The notes: a model not told the origin generated them from the sequence alone. A stretch of DNA of 64,000 nucleotides from Mucilaginibacter_A sp050954285 (GCA_050954285.1 JBPBPL010000017.1:62001-126000); one strand, 5' to 3'. Counted from the stretch's first letter, positions 16,636 through 27,586 are shown. Program-made: numbers and translations.

Positions 16636-18264
16636 ATGCGAAGCCTGTTTCTGCTGATATTACTCATCGGTGCAGCTTTTTCGGGTTTTTCGCAAATTCA
16701 AAGCGAAAATGATTTTGAGCAATTAAATGCGCAACTGGCCGAAAAAAATGTGTACGATCAGCAGAAAGAAATCCTGATCCGGAAATTGCGTACAAATTTT
16801 CAGACCACAGCTTCCTCTAATTATGAGGATCAGTTTAAATTTTGCGCACAGCTGTACGATCAATACAAATCTTATCAGTACGATTCAGCTTTTGTTTATG
16901 CAGATAAGCTTTACCAGTTAAGCCAATTACAGCATAACCGCAGCCAGATGGCAGATGCAAAAGTAAAACTGGGTTTTATCTTGCTTTCTGCCGGCATGTT
17001 CCGCGAAACTTTTGAGGTTTTAAATTTAGTTGATGCGAAAATACTTACTGATAGTTCCCGCTTTGAATATGATGCCTTGCTTGCCCGTGCAAATGATGAT
17101 CTGGCTTCCTTTAATCATGATAAATACTTTACACCGCAATATAAACGTTTGGCAGCGAGTTATTTAGATTCTGCCATTGCTATTGGTAAGCCGGGTTCTT
17201 ATGAGCGTGATTATTATACTAATTACCGACTGTTTAAAACCGGGAATTTCCACGCTGCCGAAATCGGTTTTATAAAATTATTAAACCAGCGCTTAACAAA
17301 ACATCAAACGGCCATTGTAGCCTCAACTTTAAGCAACGTTTATTTTGCCACCAACCGGCGGCAGCAAGGTAATAATATGCTGGTAAAAGCAGTAATCAAT
17401 GATATACAAGCCTCTACTAAAGAAACCATTGCTTTATTTTGGCTGGCAGAAAAGCTGTATAAAAATGGAGATGTTAAAAATGCTTATCAATACATCCAGC
17501 AAGCCATGGCTGATGCTGAGTTTTACGGTGCCAGGCAGCGGCAGGTGCAAATCAGTACGATTTTACCTATCATCGACGCACAAAACCTGCAGTTAATTGA
17601 AAAAGAAAAAACCCGTTTTCTTATTTATCTGCTTTCTACGGGCTTTTTAATGCTATTGATTATTTGGGTTTCGATCCAACTGTTTAGGCAACTAAAAGAT
17701 CTTCGCATTAAAGAAAAAATTATAGCCGATAAAAATGCAGAACTGGAAATTTTTAACCATAAACTGGAGGAAGACACGCATATTAAAGAAGAATATATCG
17801 GTTATTTTTTTGATCTGATTTCGGGTTATATCCTTAAACTGGAAAAACTAAAACGATCGGTGGATATGAAATTGTCGGTCAAAAAATATGACGATATTCC
17901 GGCCATCATTAATTCCATCCAGATTAAAAAAGAACGGGAAGCTTTGTTTCACACGTTTGATCAGGTTTTTATCCGGATTTTCCCCAATTTTATTACTTCT
18001 TTTAACGCTCTTTTTCGCAAGGAAGACCAGATTTGGCCAAAAGAACATGAGGTTTTAACCACGGATTTACGGATTTTTGCTCTGATCCGGTTGGGAATTA
18101 CTGATAATGAAACCATCGCTAAAATTCTGGAATATTCAGCAAAAACAATTTATGTTTACAAGATGCGCATGAAGGCCAAATCCCTGATTCATGGTGATGA
18201 ATTTGAGCAGCGCTTAATGTCTATCAAAGCAGTTAGTCCGGTTGATACTTCTTTTATCGACTAA
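16636..18264 (+). CDS. susR: SusR-like membrane-anchored starch/maltose sensor-regulator
   Basis: A transmembrane transcription regulator resembling B. thetaiotaomicron SusR (DUF6377 group). It has an N-terminal signal or anchor (about residues 1-20), then a long TPR-like helical periplasmic region with Tyr/Asn-rich repeats. One membrane helix follows at about 328-350 (FLIYLLSTGFLMLLIIWVSI), then a coiled-coil and a cytoplasmic C-terminal DNA-binding helix-turn-helix of LuxR-like look (about 484-522, GITDNETIAKILEYSAKTIYVYK). SusR senses maltose or maltooligosaccharide in the periplasm and switches on sus genes. Its place at the head of the amylase/SusCD cluster supports that role. A GAAG repeat copy forms its last codons (18245-18256, minus strand). 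Confidence 0.85.
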   Translation: MRSLFLLILLIGAAFSGFSQIQSENDFEQLNAQLAEKNVYDQQKEILIRKLRTNFQTTASSNYEDQFKFCAQLYDQYKSYQYDSAFVYADKLYQLSQLQHNRSQMADAKVKLGFILLSAGMFRETFEVLNLVDAKILTDSSRFEYDALLARANDDLASFNHDKYFTPQYKRLAASYLDSAIAIGKPGSYERDYYTNYRLFKTGNFHAAEIGFIKLLNQRLTKHQTAIVASTLSNVYFATNRRQQGNNMLVKAVINDIQASTKETIALFWLAEKLYKNGDVKNAYQYIQQAMADAEFYGARQRQVQISTILPIIDAQNLQLIEKEKTRFLIYLLSTGFLMLLIIWVSIQLFRQLKDLRIKEKIIADKNAELEIFNHKLEEDTHIKEEYIGYFFDLISGYILKLEKLKRSVDMKLSVKKYDDIPAIINSIQIKKEREALFHTFDQVFIRIFPNFITSFNALFRKEDQIWPKEHEVLTTDLRIFALIRLGITDNETIAKILEYSAKTIYVYKMRMKAKSLIHGDEFEQRLMSIKAVSPVDTSFID

Positions 18265-18486
18265 AATTGGTTGAAATATCTTAAATTTTTTAAAGCTCAA
18301 ATTCCTGCAACTTATTGTAAATCAGCAATAATATTCTAAAAATTATAATATTTTTTTGATAACTGTCCTAAAGCACTAAAAATGCTTTAGATAAAGGCAA
18401 TCTTTGCTAAAGATTAAGGGTATGAATAATTGTTTCTGCAAAAAATTGCAGTTGCTGGTGTTCAGTAAAAACCAATTTATATAGCC

Positions 18487-18499
18487 GCCGGAAACCGGC
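18487..18499. promoter_or_regulatory. GC-rich palindrome in the susA-like leader
   Basis: GCCGG-AAA-CCGGC stands out in an AT-rich 269-base leader, 35 bases before the neopullulanase ATG. It could be an operator for the SusR-like protein or a small mRNA hairpin. I saw no second copy in the locus. Confidence 0.25.
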
Positions 18500-18533
18500 C
18501 AACCAATTTATTAACTATTGCTGTTTTTAGAAG

Positions 18534-20384
18534 ATGAAATCTAAATTTATTACAACACTGTTTTTTCTTTTTTTATCGGGTAGAATCTTTGCTCAAATTC
18601 CTGATATGGAACGGGTAGAACCTGCTTTCTGGTGGACAGGTATGAAAAACCCGAAGCTGCAACTATTGGTTCATGGTAAAAATATTGCTGCACGTAAAGT
18701 CAGTTTCCAGTATCCCGGCATAAAACTGATAAAAGTTAACAATGTTGAAAATCAAAATTATCTGTTTATAGATATAGAGATTGCTGCTACTGCAAAGCCT
18801 GGTGCTTTCATTATCAGTTTTTCATCAGCCGGCCAAAAAGAGCTGCAGTTTAAGTACGAACTGAAAGCACGAAATTTTGCTGCAAACCGCGCGCAGGGCG
18901 TTACCAATAAAGATTTGATTTATCTGCTGATGCCGGACCGGTTTTCCAACGGCGACAAAAATAACGATGTGGTTAAAACCATGCGTGAAACCGGGTTAAA
19001 CCGCGATTCTATTTATAGCCGGCATGGAGGAGATATCCAAGGTTTGATGAACCACCTTGATTATTTAAAAGATTTAGGTGTTACTGCTGTTTGGATGACA
19101 CCAGAAATCGAAAACGATGAGCCGCACGCTTCCTATCACGGTTATGCCGTTACGGATTATTATAAAATTGACCCACGGTTTGGTTCCAACGAACTGTATA
19201 AAGCTTATGTAGAGAAATGCCATGCAATGGGATTAAAAGTAATTAAAGATCTGGTTCACAACCACATAGGTACAGAATCCTGGCTGATCCGGGATATGCC
19301 GATGAAAAGCTGGGTGCATCAATGGCCTAAATATACCAACTCTAATTTTCGGGATGCGGCCGTGATGGACCCTCATGCTTCTTTTATCGATAAAAAAGTG
19401 ATGCTGGATGGCTGGTTTGATCACAGCATGGCCGATATGAACGAAAATAATCCATACGTGCAAAATTACCTCACCCAAAATCACATCTGGTGGATAGAGT
19501 ATGCCGGTTTAGACGGTTTTCGGTTAGATACTTATCCTTATAACGATGCCAGTTATATGGCTGATTGGGCACAGAAAGTTAAAGCTGAATTCCCTCATTT
19601 TTCTATTTATGGCGAAACGCTGGTTTGGTCGGTAGCCAATCAGGCTTATTTTACACAGGGAAATACTGTAAATAGAGGCTTTGATACACATTTGCCAGGT
19701 ATTACAGATGGGCAAATAAAAGATGCCATAAACGAAGCATTGAATGGAAAATCTGGCTGGACGGATGGTGTTGGCCGCTTGTATTCTGTTCTGGCGCAGG
19801 ATTTTTTATACCAGGATGCAACCAGAAATGTAATTTTTTTGGATAACCACGATATGAGCAGGTTTTACTCTATTGTTGGTGAAGATTTTAGTAAATATAA
19901 AGCAGGAATGGCGCTTTTGTTAACCATGCGCGGCATCCCGCAATTGTATTATGGTGATGAAATTTTAATGAAAAATTTTTCCAATCCGGATGGCTTGGTG
20001 CGTTTGGATTTTCCGGGCGGCTGGTCGGGCGATAAAATTGATAAATTTAGAGCTTCAGATCGCAGCGAAAAAGAAAACGAAGCTTTTAATTTTGTGTCAA
20101 AATTAGCCAATTACCGCAAAAACACAACCGCTCTGCAAACCGGTAAACTGATGCAATACATTCCTGAAAATGGGATTTATGTGTATTTCAGGTATGATCA
20201 GCAAAAAACAGTAATGATTGCTTACAACAGCAACGAAACGGCCAAAGATATTCAAACAGAACGTTTTGCAGAACGAACAGTAGGTTTTACAACAGCCGTA
20301 AACGTGATGACCAGTCAGGGTTTGGATACCATCAGCAAGCTAAGTTTGCCTGCAAAATCAGTAACCATACTGGAATTAAAATAA
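18534..20384 (+). CDS. Periplasmic neopullulanase/cyclomaltodextrinase-type alpha-amylase (GH13), SusA-like
   Basis: Hydrolyses maltooligosaccharides after import. The first ~20 residues are a signal peptide ending at FAQ. An N-terminal beta-sandwich of the cyclomaltodextrinase type (about 25-115) precedes the GH13 barrel. Visible GH13 regions: DLVHNHIG, the nucleophile in GFRLDTYPY, the acid/base in IYGETL, and the transition-state Asp in FLDNHDMSR. The 616 residues match SusA. It is the first enzyme gene after the SusR-like regulator and is followed 48 bases later by the MFS sugar carrier, probably in one transcript. A repeat copy lies inside at 19375-19386 (minus strand). Confidence 0.93.
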   Translation: MKSKFITTLFFLFLSGRIFAQIPDMERVEPAFWWTGMKNPKLQLLVHGKNIAARKVSFQYPGIKLIKVNNVENQNYLFIDIEIAATAKPGAFIISFSSAGQKELQFKYELKARNFAANRAQGVTNKDLIYLLMPDRFSNGDKNNDVVKTMRETGLNRDSIYSRHGGDIQGLMNHLDYLKDLGVTAVWMTPEIENDEPHASYHGYAVTDYYKIDPRFGSNELYKAYVEKCHAMGLKVIKDLVHNHIGTESWLIRDMPMKSWVHQWPKYTNSNFRDAAVMDPHASFIDKKVMLDGWFDHSMADMNENNPYVQNYLTQNHIWWIEYAGLDGFRLDTYPYNDASYMADWAQKVKAEFPHFSIYGETLVWSVANQAYFTQGNTVNRGFDTHLPGITDGQIKDAINEALNGKSGWTDGVGRLYSVLAQDFLYQDATRNVIFLDNHDMSRFYSIVGEDFSKYKAGMALLLTMRGIPQLYYGDEILMKNFSNPDGLVRLDFPGGWSGDKIDKFRASDRSEKENEAFNFVSKLANYRKNTTALQTGKLMQYIPENGIYVYFRYDQQKTVMIAYNSNETAKDIQTERFAERTVGFTTAVNVMTSQGLDTISKLSLPAKSVTILELK

Positions 20385-20432
20385 AAAATCTAAACCAAAG
20401 CCATTTATAGTTAACCAATTATAAATTATTTA

Positions 20433-21785
20433 ATGAGAAAAATTTTAGAGCGGCCAAGGTTAAGTTTTTGGCAAATATTGAACATGAATTTCGGTTTCCT
20501 GGGGATTCAGTTTGGTTTTGCCTTACAAAACGGCAATGCTTCCCGCATCCTGCAAACTTTTGGTGCTGATGTAGAACATTTATCCCTTTTCTGGCTGGCA
20601 GCACCTATAACCGGCATGATTGTGCAACCCATCATCGGGCATTATAGTGACAAAACTTGGACAAGCTTAGGCAGGCGCAAACCATATTTTTTAACAGGTG
20701 GTTTACTGGCTGCGTTGGCTTTGATTTTTTTGCCTAATGCTTCTTTTATGGCCTTTATTTTACCGCCGATATTAGTTGGAGCAGGAATGTTGATGATTAT
20801 GGATGCCTCTTTTAATGTAGCAATGGAGCCTTTCCGCGCTTTAATTGCAGATAAATTGCCTGATAGTCAGCGGGGTTTAGGTTTTTCAACACAAACTTTT
20901 TTAATTGGAATTGGTGCAGTAGCAGGTTCTTGGCTGCCTTATATTTTTTCTGAATATTTGGGCATTTCCAAAACAGCAGATCAAAATCACATTCCAAACA
21001 ACGTTCTTTTCTCTTTTTATACCGGTGCAGCTGTTTTAGTTGGAAGTCTACTTTGGACAATTTTTACTACTAAAGAATATCCGCCAGAACAATATGCTGA
21101 TTTCCATAATGATGAACCGAAAGAAGAAACAAGTGGCATTTTAACTATTTTTAAAGATTTTGCAAACATGCCGCAAACGATGCGTCAGCTGGGCTTGGTT
21201 CAGTTTTTTTCCTGGTTCGCCTTGTTTTCAATGTGGGTTTTTGCGGCGCCGGCAATTGCACAACACATTTATCATGTAGCACCAAATGATACAACATCTA
21301 CCAAATTTGCTGATTCTGGTAACTGGGTCGGTATTTTGTTTGGCATTTACAATGGTGTTTCGGCTATTTATGCACTATTTCTTCCGGCTATTGCAAAGAT
21401 TACCAGTCGGAAAACTACACATGCTTTATCCCTGATTGCCGGTGGCGCAGGTTTGTTATCCATTTTTTTTATTCGAGATCCTAAACTGCTGATCATTTCT
21501 ATGGTTGGCATTGGCTTGGCGTGGGGCAGTATTCTGGCTATGCCTTATGCTATTTTATCCGGTTCTATCCCTGCTCAAAAGATGGGCGTATATATGGGTA
21601 TTTTTAATTTTTTTATTACGCTGCCCCAAATTATCAATGGTTTGTTTGGCGGATTGATGGTAAAAAATATTTTTGGCGGTCAGGCAATTTATGCTATTGT
21701 ACTAGCCGGTATTTTTATGTTTTGTGCAGCAGTTTCTGTTTTATTTATACATGATGAAAAAGACATAAAAATCACTACTCCTTAA
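20433..21785 (+). CDS. MFS sugar transporter (SLC45/GPH-like, maltose uptake)
   Basis: A twelve-helix inner-membrane carrier of 450 residues. Signature features are GFLGIQFGFALQNGN in helix 1, the loop GHYSDKTWTSLGRRKPY between helices 2 and 3 (the cation-symporter RxxGRRxP pattern), and a second half with similar spacing. This type is found in Bacteroidota starch loci as a maltose/glucose proton symporter. Its position between neopullulanase and pullulanase supports import of the maltose or short dextrins they release. A repeat copy lies inside at 20737-20748 (minus strand), read as NASFMAF. Confidence 0.88.
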   Translation: MRKILERPRLSFWQILNMNFGFLGIQFGFALQNGNASRILQTFGADVEHLSLFWLAAPITGMIVQPIIGHYSDKTWTSLGRRKPYFLTGGLLAALALIFLPNASFMAFILPPILVGAGMLMIMDASFNVAMEPFRALIADKLPDSQRGLGFSTQTFLIGIGAVAGSWLPYIFSEYLGISKTADQNHIPNNVLFSFYTGAAVLVGSLLWTIFTTKEYPPEQYADFHNDEPKEETSGILTIFKDFANMPQTMRQLGLVQFFSWFALFSMWVFAAPAIAQHIYHVAPNDTTSTKFADSGNWVGILFGIYNGVSAIYALFLPAIAKITSRKTTHALSLIAGGAGLLSIFFIRDPKLLIISMVGIGLAWGSILAMPYAILSGSIPAQKMGVYMGIFNFFITLPQIINGLFGGLMVKNIFGGQAIYAIVLAGIFMFCAAVSVLFIHDEKDIKITTP

Positions 21786-22231
21786 TATTGGTTCATTTTG
21801 ATAAAAACAACTAATAACAGTATTAAATTTTTTAAAGGTTTTGTATTGGAATACATTAATAATCAGAAATTTAAGTTTAAATAAATTGGTATTTTTTTTA
21901 AAATCCGAAAATATCAACAATTACCATTTATAATCTATCGTATTTTGTTTTTTACAATAAGTAGTTACAATTTCTGCAAAATGAGAAGTGCAGGTTTTGA
22001 TAACTTGAATGCAATAGTTAGTTATAAAATTGATTAATTGTTGTAAATGAAAGTAGTACCAATTAAACCATTTTCCAGATAACCATTATTGATTATATCT
22101 ATATGCTTATTTATACCCGTATTTCTATTTTCCATACTTTTTGTACTGCTGTTAAAGTTTTGAAAAAAGGGTTAAGCAAAGTAATAGGTATCAGAAGCAA
22201 TAGTTTTTCTACTTATTTAAACTGTTAAGCA
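21786..22231 (+). other. 446-base AT-rich gap before the pullulanase gene
   Basis: No ORF, strong hairpin or dispersed-repeat copy was seen. It is the largest gap inside the starch locus and probably holds a separate promoter for the pullulanase-SusCD part. Confidence 0.4.
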
Positions 22232-24232
22232 ATGAAAATTTTAAAGTATTTTTTATTGCTATCTACAGGTTTAACACTTGTTTCGTTCAAGGCTTTGTTG
22301 TTTAACAAGCCTTTCCAGGATTATCCTTTATATACAGGAAAAGATCTGGGGGTAAATTATTCACCTGTAAAAACAGTATTTAAGGTTTGGGCACCAAAGG
22401 CGACTGCTGTAAAACTAAGATTATATTTAACAGGAAACAGTGGTAACCCTTTGCGTATTATTAATTTAACTAAAGCGAATCAAGGCATTTGGGAAACAGT
22501 AATCAACCAAAACATCAAGAACCAATATTATACTTTCCAGGTAAATGAAAGCGGTAAATGGCTGCTGGAGAAACCTGATATTTATGCCAAAGCTGTAGGT
22601 GTTAATGGCCAAAGAGGCATGATAATGGATTTAGCTGCTACCAACCCAAAAAACTGGGAGCAGGACAAAAAGCCACTGCTTAAAAACTTTACTGATATTA
22701 TTATTTACGAGCTTCATATTCGTGATTTATCCATCAGCAGAAATTCTGGCATACAACACAAAGGAAAATTTTTAGGATTAACAGAAACAGGCACCAAAAG
22801 TCCTGACGGAGAATTAACCGGCCTGGATCATATTAAAGAATTAGGTGTTACACATGTTCATCTGTTGCCTGTTTTCGATTTTAACTCTATCGATGAAAGT
22901 AAACCCGAATTAAATCAATACAACTGGGGCTATGATCCTTTAAATTATAATGTTCCAGAGGGAAGTTATTCTACTAATCCTTACGATGGTAATATCCGTA
23001 TACATGAGTTTAAGCAAATGGTACAAGCACTGCACGCTAAAGGATTAAGAGTAATTTTAGATGTTGTGTATAATCATACTAGCGATATCAATAACTCTAA
23101 TTTCACACAATTTGCACCTGGTTATTTTTACAGGCACAACTTGGATGGAAGCTACTCCAATGGTACAGGCTGCGGTAACGAAACTGCATCAGAACAAAGC
23201 ATGATGCGGAAGTTTATGGTGGAATCAGTAGCTTACTGGGCAAAGGAATATCACCTGGATGGCTTTCGCTTTGATCTGATGGGCGTACATGATATTAAAA
23301 CGATGAATGCCATTAGCGATACGCTCCATAAAATTGATCCAACTATTTTTATTTATGGCGAAGGGTGGGCAGCAGGATCAAGTCCCTTACCAGAAGATCA
23401 AAGGGCTGTTAAAAAAAACGTAATCAAGCTAACAAAAATAGCTGCTTTTAGTGATGATATACGTGATGGATTAAGGGGAGATTTTAGTGATGTAAAAACA
23501 AAAGGTTTTGTTAGCGGAGCAACAGGTTTGGCCGAAAGTGTAAAATTCGGAATCGTAGCCTCAACCCAACATCCGCAAATTAACTATCAGGATGTTAATC
23601 ATTCTAAAAATTTTTGGGCAAACGAGCCTTCCCAAGCTATTAATTATGCTTCCTGCCACGATGATAATACATTGTTTGATCGTTTAAAAATTGCCAATCC
23701 CGAAGCTTCCGAAGATGATTTAATCAAAATGGATAAATTGAGTGAGGCAGTTGTGCTTACATCTCAAGGTGTTGCTTTTTTACATGCTGGTTCTGAAATG
23801 TTACGAACTAAACAAGGAATTGCCAATTCTTACAATTCTCCGGATTCAATAAATGAACTGGACTGGAGTAGAAAGAAAAAATATAAAGCTGTATTTAACT
23901 ACTATAAAGAACTGATTGCTTTAAGAAAAAATCATCCGGCATTCAGGATGCCATCTACAGCTATGATTCAGCAACATTTAAAATTTATAGCAAATAATGA
24001 TCCTAACCTGATTGAATACCAGCTATCCAACCATGCTAATGGCGATCAATGGAAAGATATTTTAGTTTGCCTAAATGGAAACCGAAAGGATGTAAGCATA
24101 ACCTTGCCAACCGGAAACTGGATTTTAGTTGGCAATGGATATAAGATTGATGAAAAAGGAATTCAAAAAGTAACTGCTTCAACTATTGTGTTACCTGCTA
24201 CAACGGCTTACTTTTTATATAAGTCACCATAA
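22232..24232 (+). CDS. pulA: Type I pullulanase (GH13, with CBM48)
   Basis: A debranching enzyme that cuts alpha-1,6 links of pullulan and amylopectin fragments. A hydrophobic N-terminus (about 1-22) looks like a signal peptide. A CBM48-type domain follows (about 40-130, FKVWAPKATAVKLRLY). The GH13 barrel has the pullulanase hallmark YNWGYDP (about residue 230), DVVYNHTS, nucleophile GFRFDLMG, acid/base YGEGW and the SCHDDNTL region. The length of 666 residues is normal for the short type I form. It acts after SusC import, removing branch points before neopullulanase and the MFS carrier. Confidence 0.93.
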   Translation: MKILKYFLLLSTGLTLVSFKALLFNKPFQDYPLYTGKDLGVNYSPVKTVFKVWAPKATAVKLRLYLTGNSGNPLRIINLTKANQGIWETVINQNIKNQYYTFQVNESGKWLLEKPDIYAKAVGVNGQRGMIMDLAATNPKNWEQDKKPLLKNFTDIIIYELHIRDLSISRNSGIQHKGKFLGLTETGTKSPDGELTGLDHIKELGVTHVHLLPVFDFNSIDESKPELNQYNWGYDPLNYNVPEGSYSTNPYDGNIRIHEFKQMVQALHAKGLRVILDVVYNHTSDINNSNFTQFAPGYFYRHNLDGSYSNGTGCGNETASEQSMMRKFMVESVAYWAKEYHLDGFRFDLMGVHDIKTMNAISDTLHKIDPTIFIYGEGWAAGSSPLPEDQRAVKKNVIKLTKIAAFSDDIRDGLRGDFSDVKTKGFVSGATGLAESVKFGIVASTQHPQINYQDVNHSKNFWANEPSQAINYASCHDDNTLFDRLKIANPEASEDDLIKMDKLSEAVVLTSQGVAFLHAGSEMLRTKQGIANSYNSPDSINELDWSRKKKYKAVFNYYKELIALRKNHPAFRMPSTAMIQQHLKFIANNDPNLIEYQLSNHANGDQWKDILVCLNGNRKDVSITLPTGNWILVGNGYKIDEKGIQKVTASTIVLPATTAYFLYKSP

Positions 24233-24347
24233 TCATGATGGAGTGAATTCAGTATTATAATCAATTTATAAAATCACATTAAAATTAATATCAATTAAAT
24301 TATGACGGCTCGCTATCCAACTTAACAAAAAAGCTGAAGCCCCATTC

Positions 24348-24468
24348 ATGCTTCTTTTATCACTATAAAAATGATTGATTAGGCTTTGATAATTCTGAGA
24401 TGCAGTATTACAAAATAAACCAATTACAACTATCAAGCTATTCATACTTATACAACATACTTCTTTTA
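24348..24468 (-). repeat. Two dispersed 12-mers upstream of susC
   Basis: Exact minus-strand copies TAAAAGAAGCAT at 24348-24359 and TAAAAGAAGTAT at 24457-24468, in the 256-base gap. The second ends 20 bases before the susC ATG. Confidence 0.85.
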
Positions 24469-24488
24469 ACACCTAAAATTATAAATTA

Positions 24489-27400
24489 ATGAGAATACTG
24501 TATTTTAAAAAGTTTGTACTATTAAGCTCATTTCTAATGCTTTCTGGTTGGGCTTTTGCTCAAACCGGTAGTATTTCCGGCAGAATAGTAGATGAAAAGC
24601 GGCTGTCTTTACCGGGAGCCAGCGTAACTGTTGACGGGACCACGTTGGGTTCTACAACAGATTTGGACGGTAATTATAAAATAAACGGTGTAAAAGCCGG
24701 AAGCGTTACTTTAACTGCTCAGTTTGTGGGTTATAACGCCTTAAAAAAAACAGTAACAGTTAACAGCAGTGGAACTATTGTGGCCGATTTTCAAATGGTT
24801 TCTTCGGCACAATCACTAAATGAAGTAGTAGTAATCGGTTATGGTTCGGAAAGAAAAAAAGATTTATCCGGCTCAATTGCTACAGTAAATTCTAAAGATT
24901 TTCAACAAGGTATTGTAACTACCCCGGAACAATTGATTGCAGGTAAAGTTGCAGGTGTATCCATTACTTCAAACGGTGGTGCACCAGGTGCAGGCAGTCA
25001 GATCCGTATCCGCGGCGGCGCATCAGTTAATGGTAGTAATGATCCTTTAATTGTAATTGACGGCGTACCTTTGGCTCCAAATCATAATCCTGACGGAACA
25101 CCCAGTATTTCTGGTGTTGCTGATCCTTTAAGTTTAATTAACCCAAACGATATTGAAACTTTTTCGGTTTTAAAAGATGCTTCTGCCGCAGCAATTTATG
25201 GTAACCGGGCATCTAACGGTGTAATTATTATCACCACTAAAAAAGGAAAGAGTGGCAAGCCGGTAATTAATTTCAGTACGCAGTTTTCTGCTTCTAAGCT
25301 GCCAAAAGAAGCATCGGTACTATCGGCCAGCCAGTTTCGCGACTATATTAATGCAAATGATACAACAACTTCCGGTAAGTACAAAGCTTTATTAGGAACC
25401 GCCAATACCGACTGGCAGAAGCAAATTTATCAAACTGCTTATACAAGTGATAATAATCTGAGTATTTCAGGATCAGCAGGTAAGTTACCTTATCGTGTTT
25501 CGGTTGGTTATACGAATCAAGACGGTATTTTAAAAACTTCATCTTTAGAACGATATACCACGGCTATTAACCTTAGCCCATCGCTGTTTACAGATCACAT
25601 TAAAATTAATTTTAATGTAAAAGGGGCCGATGTTAATCAACGTTTTGCAAATGAAAGTGCTATCAGTTCTGCTGTAGATTTTAATCCTACAGTTCCGGTT
25701 TACTCTGGCAACAGCAGTTTGTATGGTGGTTATTATGAATATACGGATGCCAGTAATACACCAAGTGGCTTAAAAGCATTATCGCCATTAAATCCTTTGG
25801 GCTTATTAATGGAAAATAACAATACCAGTAAAGTTTACAGAGTAATCAGTAGTTTGGCTTTGGATTACAAGCTGCACTTTTTTCCTGATCTGCACGCCAA
25901 TATTAATATCTCTTATGATGGATCAAGAGGTACAGGTTCTCAATCTGTCCCAGGTTATGCTGCTTCTAACTTAGATTCTTACCCCTCTAATGGTACTTTT
26001 TATAGCGGTTATAACCACCAGTATAAGCAAACCAATGGCAATAAACTTTTTGAAGGATTTTTAAGTTATAACAAAGAAATTAAAGCAATTAACAGTAGGA
26101 TTGATGCGGTGGCTGGTTATTCAGATCAGAAATTTAGTACCAATAATTACAACTACTCATCTTATTTTGCTGATGGCACAATTAACCCTAACTCCGTACC
26201 AACATATTATAATGATATTGCTGAATATGAATTAACTTCCATATATGCGAGGGTAAATTATGTATATAATAACAAATACATACTTACCGGTACCATCCGT
26301 AATGATTACTCTACACGTTTTGCGCCTGGAGACCGGAGTGGTGTATTTCCTTCTGGTGCTTTTGCCTGGAGAATTCATGATGAAGATTTTCTGAAAGACA
26401 ACAAAACGCTTTCCAGCTTGAAATTACGCTTAGGTTATGGTGTTACCGGTAATCAGGAAGGTATTGGCAATTATCAGTACTTATCTAATTATAGCCAGAG
26501 TACCGCTACTGCCCGTTACCAGTTTGGAAGCACTTATTATTCTCTATATCGTCCGGGCGGGTATTATCCAGGCAGAACCTGGGAAACCACTGCTACCAGC
26601 AATGCTGCTTTTGATTTCGGTTTTTTGGATGACCGCATTACTGGTAGTGTTGATTATTATTACCGGAAAACCAAAAACCTGCTTGCGCTGATCAATCAGC
26701 CTGCTTTAACTAACTTTACTAACCAAATTGTTGGAAACGTTGGTAATATGCGCGATCAAGGTGTTGAATTTAATGTTAACGCACAAATTATCAAAAGTAA
26801 AGATCTCAACTGGACTGCAGGGTTTAATGTTACTTATAACCAAAATAAGATCACTAATTTAACATTGGCCGGTACTGGCAGTTCATCCGGTTTGCTTACC
26901 GGTTCTATTTCAGGTGGTACAGGAAACACGATACAAACCAATTCTGTTGGTTATACTAAATACTCCTTCTACACCTATCAGCAGGTATATGGGGCTAATG
27001 GAAAGCCACTTGATGGCGTATTTGTAGATAGAAATGGAGATGGAATTATCAACCAAAATGATTTGTACATCAGCAAAAGCCCGGACCCTAAAGAATATTT
27101 TGGTTTCAGCACAGATTTGCGATACAAAAACTGGAGCGCAGGGTTAGTAGCCAGGGCAAATTTAGGCAACTATGTATATAATAACGTAGCTTCCAGTACT
27201 GGTGTTCAGCGTAATTTTCTTAACCCGATCGGTATTCTGAACAATGGTTCATCAACGGTTTTGGCCAGTGGCCTGATTGGTAGTAGCGACAGACAGGTAT
27301 TATCTGATTACTGGTTAGAAAATGCGGCTTTCCTGCGGATGGATAATACGCATGTCGGTTATAATTTCGGTAAAGTATTTCAAAATTCGGGTAACCTGAC

Positions 27401-27536
27401 AATCTCTTTTAATGTGCAGAACGTATTTATCATCACCAAATATAAAGGGGTTGATCCTGAAGTTGCGAATGGAATTGATAACAATTTTTACCCAAGACCA
27501 AGAACTTACGTGTTAGGTTTAAATCTTGCTTTATAG
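24489..27536 (+). CDS. susC: SusC-type TonB-dependent outer-membrane transporter
   Basis: Outer-membrane barrel that imports maltooligosaccharides using TonB energy, paired with the SusD lid. It has a signal peptide (1-25, ends AFAQ) and a carboxypeptidase-D-like domain (about 27-105, GSISGRIVDE). The TonB-dependent plug follows (about 112-225), with the conserved SQIRIRGGAS and LIVIDGVPL stretch and GNRASNGVIIITTKKG. The 22-strand barrel runs to the C-terminus and ends in an aromatic-rich strand. The length of 1,015 residues is usual for SusC. A near-exact repeat (AAAAGAAGCAT) is inside at 25304-25314. susD follows after 192 bases. Confidence 0.95.
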   Translation: MRILYFKKFVLLSSFLMLSGWAFAQTGSISGRIVDEKRLSLPGASVTVDGTTLGSTTDLDGNYKINGVKAGSVTLTAQFVGYNALKKTVTVNSSGTIVADFQMVSSAQSLNEVVVIGYGSERKKDLSGSIATVNSKDFQQGIVTTPEQLIAGKVAGVSITSNGGAPGAGSQIRIRGGASVNGSNDPLIVIDGVPLAPNHNPDGTPSISGVADPLSLINPNDIETFSVLKDASAAAIYGNRASNGVIIITTKKGKSGKPVINFSTQFSASKLPKEASVLSASQFRDYINANDTTTSGKYKALLGTANTDWQKQIYQTAYTSDNNLSISGSAGKLPYRVSVGYTNQDGILKTSSLERYTTAINLSPSLFTDHIKINFNVKGADVNQRFANESAISSAVDFNPTVPVYSGNSSLYGGYYEYTDASNTPSGLKALSPLNPLGLLMENNNTSKVYRVISSLALDYKLHFFPDLHANINISYDGSRGTGSQSVPGYAASNLDSYPSNGTFYSGYNHQYKQTNGNKLFEGFLSYNKEIKAINSRIDAVAGYSDQKFSTNNYNYSSYFADGTINPNSVPTYYNDIAEYELTSIYARVNYVYNNKYILTGTIRNDYSTRFAPGDRSGVFPSGAFAWRIHDEDFLKDNKTLSSLKLRLGYGVTGNQEGIGNYQYLSNYSQSTATARYQFGSTYYSLYRPGGYYPGRTWETTATSNAAFDFGFLDDRITGSVDYYYRKTKNLLALINQPALTNFTNQIVGNVGNMRDQGVEFNVNAQIIKSKDLNWTAGFNVTYNQNKITNLTLAGTGSSSGLLTGSISGGTGNTIQTNSVGYTKYSFYTYQQVYGANGKPLDGVFVDRNGDGIINQNDLYISKSPDPKEYFGFSTDLRYKNWSAGLVARANLGNYVYNNVASSTGVQRNFLNPIGILNNGSSTVLASGLIGSSDRQVLSDYWLENAAFLRMDNTHVGYNFGKVFQNSGNLTISFNVQNVFIITKYKGVDPEVANGIDNNFYPRPRTYVLGLNLAL

Positions 27537-27586
27537 TCATTGTATCATAATTAGGGCCTTTTTAGATATCTATTACTAAAATATTA